Part shown: positions 38,626 to 50,775 of the stretch, piece after piece
Position numbering within the stretch: position 1 is the stretch's first letter
Layout of the letters: each line of letters starts with the position of its first letter
Source of the DNA: Bettongia penicillata ogilbyi
Lineage: Eukaryota; Chordata; Mammalia; Diprotodontia; Potoroidae
Direction: 5' to 3'
Length of the DNA: 64,000 nt
Assembly (NCBI GenBank): GCA_023548195.1
Contig: JAJHZJ010000699.1
Span: 3,567,175-3,631,174, forward strand
Notes under the pieces: generated by a model
What the model saw: only the letters and a program-made list of their open reading frames with translations
Told to the model about the DNA's origin: nothing
Databases searched by the model: none
Position numbers and translations under genes: made by a program

Positions 38626-39590
38626 ATAGCCTCTGAAGTTGAGATGAAACAAAGTATGGATCAGTTCCCTGCTGCTTGTGCTAATTTTGGCCTAATAATT
38701 AACACCAAGAAAAAACACAGATGCTTCATCAGCCACCACCACACCATCCATATGTGGAACCATCAGTTACAGCAAATGGGGAAGTTTTGAATACTGTGGA
38801 TAAGTTCACTTGTCTTGGTAGTGTACTTTCCAGGGATGTACACATTGATAATGAGGTTGATGCACACATTGGCAAAGATAGCTCAGTGTTTGGGAGGCTC
38901 CAAAAGAAAATGTGGGAGAGAAGAGGTATTAGACTGCCTACCAACCTGAAGGTCTACAGAGCCATTGTGCTGACCTCATTGTTGGATGCCTGTGAAATAT
39001 CACAGCCAGGAAACTGAATCACTTTTATTTGAACTGTCTTAAAAAGATTTTGAAGGTCATCTGGCAGGATAAGGTACCAGACCCTAAGGTCCTTGCCCGA
39101 ACTAAACTGCCAAGCATTCAAACTATGCTTCAGAGGGCGCAACTCTGATAGGTTGGCCATGTTGTTCGAATGCAAAATATACTCTTGCCAAAAAGACTGT
39201 TTTCGGAGAACTCACACAGTTCAAGCATTCACATGGTGGTCAAAAGAAGTGATAAAAGGACACCCTCAAGGTCTCTCTGAAGAACTTTGGATTTGACTGT
39301 GTGACATGGGAGACACCGGCACAGGACCTCTCAGTGTGGCATGCCCACATCAGAGAAGGTGCTGTGATCTATGAGCAAAGAATTGAAACAGCTCAAAGGA
39401 AATGCAGGATGCACAAATTTAGAGAAGCCATCCCAAATGTTCACATGAACTATTTGTGCCCGACCCGTGGTAGAGTATTCTGAGCTCATACTGGTCCGAT
39501 CAGCCACAGTCAGATACGCTGAAACTTGTTTCTAGCATAGTGATGTCATTTTGGTCGTCTTCGAGAATAAAGGACAACAGCTGTACATTC
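38626..39590 (+). mobile_element. non-LTR LINE of another clade (RTE-X-like), C-terminal third and 3' tail
   Basis: The frame opening at 38721 reads YVEPSVTANGEVLNTVDKFT, CLGSVLSRDVHIDNEVDAHI and RLPTNLKVYRAIVLTSLLDA, matching the post-catalytic region of LINE reverse transcriptases. Further pieces are DPKVLARTKLPSIQTMLQRA and FGFDCVTWETPAQDLSVWHA. It ends in an eroded zinc-finger-like motif (LCPTRGRVF, stop, AHTGPISHSQIR). The DNA tail is TGATGTCATTTTGGTCGTCT, then TCGAGAATAAAGGACAAC. Stops and frameshifts make it inactive. The clade is my best guess. Confidence 0.7.
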
Positions 39591-40199
39591 CGGCCATCTC
39601 GATCTCTTCTTCTTTTAAGTACCTACCAAATTTGTCTTTTATTATCCATTTTTGCAGGAAACATTTCCTTGATCTCTCCAATTATCAGAAAGAGATCTCT
39701 TGCCTTTTCTGTTCTGTTGTTTTCTTCTCTTTCTTTGCATTAAGAAATCCTTCCTGTCTCTCCTGGCTATTCTCTTACTGCAGTTCACTATATCTTTGCC
39801 TTTCACTTTCCTTAAAACCTCAGAGTTTTTTAAAAGCCTACTGTTTTTCTTTCTTCGTCTTCTTCTTTGGGATGTTTTTTGTTGCTGCCCCCATATAGTA
39901 TTGTCTATAATTGTCTATAGTTATTCAAACACTGTTAACCAAATCTAATACCTAAAATCTTTTCATCATCTCCATTACATATGGGATGTTATTTAGATCA
40001 TATCTATACATTCTGATGAGTTTCCCTGCTTTCTTCAATTTAAGTCTGAATTTTGCCATCAGAACCCCCATTAAACATTAGAAATTCATTTTTAAGCTAG
40101 CAGGCAAACAATAGCTGTTAGATACAACAGGAAATAAAATAGGGTCAATTTAAAAGGAAAAATATTAATATTTTTGAGCTGTTATAGCAAGCTGTATGA

Positions 40200-40367
40200 C
40201 AGGGGTATTTAGCTGAGGGTCTGTGAATTTTTTAAAAAATATTTAATTATCTCAATAGAATTAGTCTCCTTTATAATGCTATGTATTTAATTTCATTTTA
40301 TGCATTTAAAATATTATTTTGTGAAGAGGTCCATAGACTTTATCAGACAACCAAAGCAGTCCATTTA
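40200..40367 (+). mobile_element. hAT-like nonautonomous DNA element, right end lost
   Basis: Starts CAGGGGTATTTAGCTGAGGG and contains TATGTATTTAATTTCATTTT, then ATGCATTTAAAATATTA and GAGGTCCATAGACTTTATCA, the same order as the complete copy at 45923. The right terminal repeat is replaced by the CT tract. Confidence 0.7.
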
Positions 40368-42299
<1,932 letters not shown>

Positions 42300-43710
42300 T
42301 CTTAGAATATGAACATTCTAAAAGGCAAAAACAAAGGTTTGAAATAAGAATTGCACCTTGAAAAACTTAGTTCCCTTGTGGGGGAAAAACATGGATCTTT
42401 AGTAGAGTAGAGTTCTTTCAATCAACATGGAAGAAAAGGCCAGAACTCAGTAGAAATTGAGAAATATGAATCTAGGAGTTAAGAGAAACCTAAAATGGTA
42501 AGAAGGAGATGGTAAAAATATTCGATAAATAGAAGATCAACAATGCAGAAGTACTTCAAGAGAAAAAGGTCCAGATATGGGATGTTGAAAAGAGGAAAGG
42601 GAGTTAGGGAAAATGGGATATACTGGAAAAGAACTGAGGAAGAAGGGAGAAGTTAGTAATTTGCATAATTACAGTACTTGAGAAGAAAAATATACAAGGA
42701 AGGAGTAGGAGGAGCAGGATTCTGTAGAACTCACTCTTCTCAGAAACAGATGAAAGAATATTGGAAAAAAACATGGTTATAATGTAGAAATACATTAATC
42801 TAATCAAGGAAACAGATGGGATCAGGAAAGGAGAGGGGGTGGAACAAGAGGAGGCTAAAACTCTTTGAAGAAATAGTCATAAACAAAATAAACTTCAACT
42901 TGAGAGGTTGATCATAAAGGGGGTATTAAAAAGAGAAAGAAAGTGTAAGAACAGGCGATCAGGTCAGAGCTTGGCAAAGAGAGGAGTCACACAGGAGTAA
43001 ACGGATTCAATAATTTTATATTGCTAGGGGTGATCAAATTCCTCCTCAAAAGACGGGAAGTAGAAGAGGATGGAAGGAAATATATAATTAGCAATTATAA
43101 CAGTGAATATAAATAGAATGAAATCACCCATGAAATGAGAGGGTACCAAAATGGATTGGAAAGTAGAATCTAATAACATACCATTTACAAGAAACACTTG
43201 AAACATAAAAAATCACACTGTAAAATTTAGGGGTTATAACAGAATTTATGATTCTTTAGATCAAAAAAGCAAGGGTTGCAATTATGATCTCAAGCAAAAC
43301 AACAGAAAAAATGGATATTGTTAAGAGAGATAAGCTATAAGAGTATTATTCTTAAAGGCACCAGAGAGAACGATGTAAATCAATACTATACATTTACATA
43401 CATATGTGTATATTTACATGTATACATATATCTGGACCATAGACATAACATATAAATACTTAAAGAATAAATTAATTGAAATGAAGAGAGAAACTATGAC
43501 AAAAGACATTTTAAGGACCTGAATGCAGTATTAGAAAACTTAGATTATGATAGATTTCTGGCAATTACCAAATAAATCAGAATTGAAAAGTTTAAAAAAC
43601 TGAAAATAAGATCATACCACTCTGATGGCAGAAAGTGAAGAGGAATTAAGAATAAGTTCTTGATAAGAATAAAAGAGGAGCATATAAAAAGTTGCATGAA
43701 GCTTCACATC
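42300..43710 (+). mobile_element. L1-like LINE, endonuclease-region remains (tentative)
   Basis: Purine-rich degenerate coding sequence. Around 43360-43600 the translation has AP-endonuclease-like order (KGT, a run of isoleucines, then LNAVLENLDY) as in marsupial L1 ORF2. Many stops are present. Confidence 0.45.
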
Positions 43711-44355
43711 AAAAAGTAAAAAGCCTAAAGTCTTGACGACTGATCCCGTGACTTCCTGGCAAATGGAGGTAGAAGAAATGGAAGCAATGTTAAATTTTAT
43801 ATTCTTGGGCTCAAAGATCACTGCAGATGGTGACTTGTAGTCATGAAATTTAAAAAACCCACTTGCTCCTTTGAAGAAAAGCTAAGGCAAATCTGCACAG
43901 TAGACATCACCTTTGGTGATCATAGATCAAAGCTATGGTTTTTCCAGTGGACAGTATGGCTGTGGGAGTTGGACCATAAGGAAAAATGAGCACAACAGAA
44001 TTAACACTTTTTAGTTGTGGTGCTGGAGAAGACTTTTGAGAGTTCCTTGGACATCAAAGAGATCAATTCAATCAGTACTTAAAGGAATTCATTCAACCTC
44101 TTCACTGGAAGGTCAAATACTGAAATTGAAACTTAAATACTTAATGAGAAGACATGACTCACTGGAAAGCACCCTGATGTTAGGAAAGATTGAAGACAAA
44201 AGGAAAAGGGGATGGCAGAGGACATGATAGTGCTATGGAAACAACAAATATGAACATGGACAGACTTTGAGACATAGTGAAGGACAAAAAGACCTGGCAT
44301 GCTCTGGTCCATGAGGTCATGAAGAGTTGGACACAACAGAATAATTGAATAAAAA
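43711..44355 (+). mobile_element. BovB-like RTE LINE, 3' end
   Basis: Translates to TSWQMEVEEMEAMLNFIFLG, SKITADGDL, LWCWRRLLRVPWTSKRSIQS and MRRHDSLESTLMLGKIEDKR with stops between. Ends GAAGAGTTGGACACAACAGA, then ATAATTGAAT and A7. It is the same family as the minus-strand copy at 37045-38625 and lies inside L1-like sequence. Confidence 0.8.
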
Positions 44356-44900
44356 AAACTACATCATAAAAGCTTTGGAAAAAAATAGAAAAAGCAGAAA
44401 CATGAAGTACTTCCTTGACTTATCACAGCAAAATAAATATATAATCAATAAAGATTATTTGAAGAAAACATTCAGAAGTAAATGGAGAATAAATATTTTC
44501 ATACTAAAAAATAGATGAAATTGGAAAAAAGTGGGTAATTTGGAACTACACTTCAAAAGTCAAATCAGTGTAAAATCTTTGACACTTGGCTTTTACAACA
44601 AAGCAAACAAAAAAGGAGGGATGGGATGCAATGTATAAAATTTTTCATGGCAGCACTTTTTGTTATATCAAAAACTACAAGCAAAGTGGGTGCCCAACAA
44701 CTGGGGGATGGCTGAGCAAATAATTGTATTTTCATATAATAGAATCATATTGTGATGTAAGAAGTGATTAACATGATGATCCCAGAAAAATCTTGGAGGT
44801 TTTATAGGAATTGATGGAGAATGAAGTGTACGGAAGCAAATGAGCTACTTATATAATGATTACAACATTTTAAAAGAAAGAAATCATGAAAAAATTAAAG
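44356..44900 (+). mobile_element. L1-like LINE, later part and 3' region
   Basis: A FRSKWRINIFILKN-type peptide (about 44470) is followed by L1 3' sequence: CATGGCAGCACTTTTTGTTA, GGGTGCCCAACAACTGGGGG and ATGGCTGAGCAAATAATTG. It probably belongs to the element at 42300, split by the RTE. Confidence 0.6.
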
Positions 44901-44939
44901 ACTGGTTAATCAATGTAAGAAAAACCTGTCTACACTAGA

Positions 44940-46605
44940 TAACCTTCACTTTCTCTCCTTTTGATTACTCCTCAACTTTTTGGAATTTGGTTTCCAGCCT
45001 CATCACTCAAATGAATCTTATCTCTCCAAAGCTATTTGCAATGATCTCTTAATTGCCAAATCTCCCATCTACTCCATTGGACATTCCTGACCATCCTACT
45101 CTCCTGAATATTCTCTCCTCTCTGTGACACACTTTCTGGAGGTTCTTCTTCTGCTGTCCAATCTTTCCTTCTCAGTCTCTTTTGAAGGCTCATCATCTTC
45201 ATTCCTTAGCTGTGAGTTGTGACCCCACAGAGTCACTTCAGAAGTGATGGAGGGGCTGTGAGTGAAAAAAGTTTAAGAAACCCTGATTTCTCCATCACAC
45301 TCCTTAATTGTAGGTGCTCCTCGGAGTACCATCCTGTTCCGTCTTCTTTTCTCTGTTTATAGTCTTCTGGTGAATTCCTCAGTTACCCTGGGTTTGTCTA
45401 TTATCTCTGTGCAGATGACTCATGTGTACATTCAGAGTCCCAGTCTCTACCCTGAGTTTCACTCCTAAATCATGAATTGCACATCGGACATTTCAAGCTA
45501 GATGTCCCAGAGTCATTGCAAGTAAAACACTAAAAATGAAATTATCATTACCCCCTCACACTCTGGCCTCTTCCAAACTTCCCTATTTCTTTTGAAGACC
45601 TCACCATGCTGATTATCTCTTTGGTTCCTATATTTGGAATTATCCTCAAAATTTCTCTCTTATTCCACAAAACCAATTGTCATATTGTTTCGACCTCCAC
45701 CCTACCTTTAGCATCTAATCTGTTCTCTTCATTTACACACCCAGTACTTTAATGCAGTCTCTAATGAGTTTCAAGAAATTATTGCAAGAGCCTCTTCTTT
45801 CAAGTCTCTCTCTACTCTACAGCATCCCATACTCTACTTCCAAAGTACTTTTCCTTAAGCGTAGATCTGTCATGTGACTCCCCTAGTCAATCAAATCCAG
45901 CGGCTTCCTGTCGCCTCTAGGACAAGGGTTTCTAACCTAGAGTCTGTGAATGTTTTATACTATTTTGATAACTGTATTTCAATATAACGGTTCCCTTTGT
46001 AATACTATGTATTTTATTTTATTTTATGCATTTTGCATATTCTGTGAAAGGGTCCATAGGCTTCAGCAGACTGTTGCACACATGCAAAACTGTTAAGACC
46101 CTGGCTTTAGGAGAAAATGTAAATTCTTCTGTTTAGCTTGTAAAGCCTTATATTATACAACCTGGTCCCAATTTATCTTTCAAACCTTATTGGATATTAT
46201 TTCTCCTCCTGCACACTGCAATCCAGCCAAACTGGACTCTTAAAATTCCTCCCATGTGACATTGCATCTCCCATCTCTGTGCCTTTGAACTAGCTAGCCT
46301 TCTTATGCAACTCCACTTCTCACTTCATGCTTCCAGTACATTCCCCCTTCTGCATCTTCTGCATGAAGCCTTTCCTAATCATTTCCCTGCTGCTGTACTC
46401 TCTCCCAAACTACTTTGTATTTAACTTCTCTGTATGCGTTTGTATTGATTCATTCTACATTTATGCCACACATATTTGTATATGCACTTGTCTCCCTCAT
46501 TCAAGGGAAAGTGTGGACTTTTTCATTCCTTGTAGAGATATCTCTGGCACTGTCCTTGATAAGATCTTTTTAAATGCTGACTCTGTTACCCAGTAACTAG
46601 ACTTC
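44940..46605 (+). mobile_element. L2 LINE, long 3' segment with nested insertions
   Basis: L2 landmarks in order: AATGATCTCTTAATTGCCAA, CCTTCTCAGTCTCTTTTGAA, GCAGATGACTCATGTGTACA, GCTAGATGTCCCAGAGTCAT, CTTCCAAACTTCCCTATTTC, ACTCCCCTAGTCAATCAAAT, CATGAAGCCTTTCCTAATCA. It is interrupted at 45923-46104 by a hAT element and probably near 45205-45290 by another piece ending GTTTAAGAAACCCTG. Confidence 0.8.
45923..46104 (+). mobile_element. hAT nonautonomous element, complete, inserted in L2
   Basis: Left end CAAGGGTTTCTAACCTAGAG and right end CTGTTAAGACCCTGG are inverted repeats of each other. Flanks CTCTAGGA (45915-45922) and CTTTAGGA (46105-46112) are an 8-bp target duplication with one change. 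L2 sequence continues on both sides. Confidence 0.85.
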
Positions 46606-46639
46606 ACGTCATCTGAAAATTTGGTAAGCATACCACCAA

Positions 46640-46815
46640 TGAGATCCAGGCAACCTTCCTTGTGAAAAGGTCAGCGCTCGTTAGAAAATTTCATTTTCAA
46701 ATACAAGACTCAAGAGAGGAATAAAAAGATACACAAGAAGAGAAAAGAAAAAAAACTTCTTATTTAATATGGGCAAACTATTTACATCCCTATATGGGCA
46801 TTACCTCCCTCTAAA
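46640..46815 (+). mobile_element. fragment of the L1/HAL1-like 3' region
   Basis: TTTTCAAATACAAGACTCAA and ATTTACATCCCTATATGGG parallel TTTCAAGTACAAGACTCAAG and GCATTCCTACATGGGAAG at 3650-3720 of the first element. Confidence 0.55.
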
Positions 46816-47058
46816 TGAGTATCTGAAAAGGCCAGCCTAAAAAGGTCAAGGTCTCCCATTGCATCCTGGGTCATCTCCAGTCATCCTGATGCATTGATGA
46901 ATATCTGGTCACTGCACCCAGATGGCTCAGGAGGAGAAAGTGACGTTGGTGACCTTGCACAGCCCTCCCTCACTTAAAACAAAGTCAAGTGAAAGTCATG
47001 CCATCGTTTCTCTGATGTCATGGTCTTATTTGAAAACAAAGGACAAATACAGATCTAT
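46816..47058 (+). mobile_element. marsupial-type SINE with LINE-derived tail, family 2
   Basis: AGGTCTCCCATTGCATCCTG, CATCTCCAGTCATCCTGATG, CAGATGGCTCAGGAGGAGAA, CACAGCCCTCCCTCACTTAA and tail TCTGATGTCATGGTCTTATT, then TGAAAACAAAGGACAAA. Confidence 0.8.
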
Positions 47059-47292
47059 GCTGAGATGCAATGATTAGTCTTAAAGCCAAATTAAACAAAA
47101 GGATTATTTCTAAAGTACTTTATAAAAAGCACACACCAGTCATTTCTTAATACTAATATCTGCAAAATAATTTCCAATGATTGGCGATCTACTCATCACT
47201 GAGAAAAGAGTTAATGAATACTTTGGGTTATTTTTCAGTCTGGAAAAAGAAATTCTCAGGATCAATATCCGTTTAAGATTGGTTATTCATAT

Positions 47293-47482
47293 TTTAGAAT
47301 GATAAATGTTAGAGGCATAAGGGACATTAAATACCATCTAGTCCAATCTCTTATTTCACTGAAGAGGATACATACCCAGACACATAAAGTGTCTAGCTAG
47401 TTTGTTAGTGACAGAGCCACGATTCAAACACATTTCTCTTGACTCCCTATTTCCCTTTCTACTACATCACATTGCCTTCCTT
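47293..47482 (-). repeat. MIR3/L3-tailed SINE-like repeat
   Basis: TTAGAGGCATAAGGGACATT, ATACCATCTAGTCCAATCTC, then AGCCACGATTCAAACACATT. Confidence 0.6.
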
Positions 47483-47627
47483 GAAAGGCAGTTTTCTAAC
47501 TTCAAGTCATCACCTTACCTCCATCCTTCCCATATGGAAAGCTCGTTGTTTTCACATTAAATACACAAGCTTTAACTTCTGACTCTAGCTTCTTAACTTA
47601 ATAAGGATTAATAAATCCAAAAGTCAA

Positions 47628-47756
47628 GGATTTAGAGTTGGAAGTACCTTAGAGACCAACCAGTCCAACTCTCATTTTACCATTAAAAATTTTGAAATCC
47701 AAAGAAATAATGTGATTTGTCCAAAGACACACAACTACTAAGTAACAATACACAAA
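47628..47756 (-). repeat. MIR3/L3-tailed SINE-like repeat
   Basis: TTTAGAGTTGGAAGTACCTT, AGAGACCAACCAGTCCAACT, TTTGTCCAAAGACACACAAC. Confidence 0.6.
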
Positions 47757-47758
47757 TT

Positions 47759-47868
47759 GAATCTATATGGTACAAGACATCTAAATAAAAGCAGAAATCT
47801 TCAATAAGTTTTCTGAATTTACCTAATCACCATATTGCCAAACACTTGGATATTAAAAAGTAGTCAAA
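47759..47868 (+). repeat. direct repeat copy 1 (partner at 49088-49197)
   Basis: Shares ATAAAAGCAGAAAT, TTTTCTGAATTTA and TGCCAAA blocks in the same order with 49088-49197, at roughly 78 percent identity by eye and with one small gap. Confidence 0.7.
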
Positions 47869-48248
47869 CACAGGGCCGTTTTCTGCTCTTCCATCCTGAG
47901 GCTAGATGATTTCACCTTTCAGTCTAATTGCTAAAGATTTTAACAAAATAAGTAATTGATTTAATGTCACCATTGAAGTGTAACAGTACATTTCATACAA
48001 GGAAATTATCAATTATGTAATATACTGGACTCCAATTTTGAGCAGCCCTGCTACAGTCTCTAACCTTATATGTTTGGCAGTTTTGCTTTTTTTTTTTTTT
48101 TTTAAGAAAAAATGACATGGGAAAACAATCACAGCAAAAAGTGGAAATAATTTAAAGGACTAAGAATAGATCTTGAGGAAAGCACCAACAAGGAAACAGC
48201 AAAAAGAAAACATCCTTTTGTATATATCAGATACTGTAGCTAATATAA

Positions 48249-48405
48249 GTAGAATCTGGACACTTTGTTTTGAATTCTGGGTTTGCCACTTAATACCCTT
48301 ATATCTCTGGACCTGAGTTCTTTCATCTAAAAAAGCAGAGAGATCTCACATGAACTATGTGATCTCTAGAGCCCCCTCCAGTTTTTATCTTGTAGTAACA
48401 TGTCT
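48249..48405 (+). repeat. CORE-SINE
   Basis: TTTGAATTCTGGGTTTGCCA, CTGGACCTGAGTTCTTTCAT, TCTAGAGCCCCCTCCAGTTT. Confidence 0.6.
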
Positions 48406-48631
48406 CCCCTCTCAAAAACTAAAAGGTCTCTCTAATGTTGCATAGGTACATGGGAAAGGATATATTAAAATCCCTCTCTCTGTTTCCGTGCATTTTTTTT
48501 TGCATGCAATAGTAGATCTATTTAACAGACTTAACTCATCACAATGAATGTGATGAACAAGGGCCTCCTAGAAAAGTACTAGAAGATTCAGGTATTGATT
48601 TTACGAACTTGATCTTTTTCTTTTTATATAG

Positions 48632-48760
<129 letters not shown>

Positions 48761-49087
48761 TAAGTAGTCATTTTTCTCCCATTCTGCTGTTATATCTTTG
48801 GATTTAGGGGAAAAATTTTATTTTCAGAGGGCATTAAATGGCAAAGTAATGCTTTTTTTAGATATGAAAACTTTTAAACACTGAAAAATTTGTAAATTCC
48901 TTGCATATTTGAGAGATTATACATCAATAACATGCATTGAAAGAAATAAATATTTGATATTGTAGTGGATGCTTAAGACTCATTTCATGTGTTGCACACT
49001 TTCAAATTATTGCTATAGCCATTGTTAAGGTTTTATTGCCTAACAAAGTATATGAATCTTTGTCATTTGCTCTTTGAGAATTAGGCT

Positions 49088-49197
49088 GGATCTATATGAT
49101 ACCAGACATCTGTATAAAAGCAGAAATATTCAATAAATTTTCTGAATTTAACATAATCAATATAATGCCAAATATCTGAATATCAAGAAATATCTAT
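49088..49197 (+). repeat. direct repeat copy 2 (partner at 47759-47868)
   Basis: See copy 1. The two copies lie on either side of the exon at 48632-48759, 1,329 bp apart. Confidence 0.7.
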
Positions 49198-49994
49198 ATA
49201 ATTGAGTTTTTCAGCTCCTTTCCATTTTGTGATCACTTAAACTTATGTCCTTCATATAGTTCTATATTCTTGAATTCTTTCTGTTAGCAATCTCTCACTA
49301 TTATGCTGATGTTAAAGAGAATGGTTATATATGGTTATATATTTTTACCTTATAACATCAAATTTCAAGAAAGAAATACATACACAATATTCGCTGGTGC
49401 ATTGGAGGCATTGGTTTTTAGGACTCAGTGACTTTCTTCCCAGGGCTGGATGCATCATATATGGATGCATGTATTCTTCCTGGGGATGTTGACTATGTGA
49501 TTTTATTGACTTCTACCTTATTACATCCTTAAGAAGTGGGAATCGATGAGTTTTTTTACCTCCCAGGATAATCTGTTTCACAAAGAGTCAAATCCAATAT
49601 TACCCAGTAAGACAGTAATTGCAGAAAAAAATCTTTTGATTCCTACTCTGTTGCTTTGTTCAAGATATCAGACCTCTGTGTCTCCTTAAATCTAAAATAT
49701 TGTGTCCAATAGAACAGACTTCTGGAAGCTTCTTCTGATTATTTTCTATAATTTAATCAACATAGTATCATTAGATTTTGTTGGAGTTTTACAATTCACT
49801 CACCCTCTTGTGCACCTACTACTTACTCTCTTTCCCATCAGTTTGTGTGTAGGGTTTTTTTAATCTATCTTATCACTTTTTTCTATTGACTCCATTAGTG
49901 TATGTGTTTGAAGGGCAGACAGTTCTATATATGTTTTTGTTCTTATGGGCATGTGCATACCAGTATGTTCATATGTATTACAGAGCATACATCT

Positions 49995-50775
49995 ATATGG
50001 GTGGGAGAGTCTGTTGCCAAGTCTTTTTGATTCTACCTTTGTAATATCTCTCATGCCTTCTTTCCTCTGACAACACCACCACTCTCGTCCAGTCCCCTAT
50101 CAGCTCCCACCTGGACTGTTGCTATGGCTTGCTCATTCTTCTCCCTCGTCTCACCCCGCTATACTCATCTTCCACTCAGTTATCAAAATGATCTTCTTAA
50201 AGCACAAGTCTGACCATGCCATACCCTCTCCCATTCAATAAGTTCCAGTGACTCCCTCTTACCTCCAGGATCAAATTTAAAATCCTCTCTTTGACTTTTA
50301 AATGCCTTCATAACCTGCCTCCCTTCCACCTTTTCTTATCTTCTTATGCTTTGGTCATCCATGTACTCTGTGATCCAGTGACCCTGGCCTTCTTGCTGTT
50401 CCTAGTACAAGACACTCCATTTCCTGACTGAGTATTTTTATTAGCTATCACCCATGCCTGGAGTTCTCTCTGGCTTCTCTGTTCTCCTTAAAGTCCCTTA
50501 TAAAAAAAATCCTATATTGCACAAGAAGCCTTTCCAAATCTCCCTTATTTCTAATGCTTTCCTTCTGAGAGATTAATCCAGTCTTTAATTTGTGTATCCT
50601 GTTTCTACACAGCATGCTGGCTACCCAGTTAGATTGTGAGCTCCTTGAGAATAGGGACTGGGATTTTGTTGCTTTGGTTTTTTTCCCCCTTTCTTTGTAT
50701 CCCCAGCACTTAGCACAGTGCCTGACTCATGGTAGGTTCTAAAAATCCTTGTTGACTGACTGACTGATTAGAGCA
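49995..50775 (+). mobile_element. L2 LINE 3' end, well preserved
   Basis: TCTGTTGCCAAGTCTTTTTG, TCCCACCTGGACTGTTGCTA, AAAATGATCTTCTTAAAGCA, TTAGATTGTGAGCTCCTTGA, TTTGTATCCCCAGCACTTAG and the terminal TGACTGACTGACTGATTA repeat. Confidence 0.9.

Noticed and set aside
37459..39483. Reverse-transcriptase-like open frames as possible genes
   Set aside because: They are short pieces of dead LINEs broken by stops and frameshifts, not host genes.
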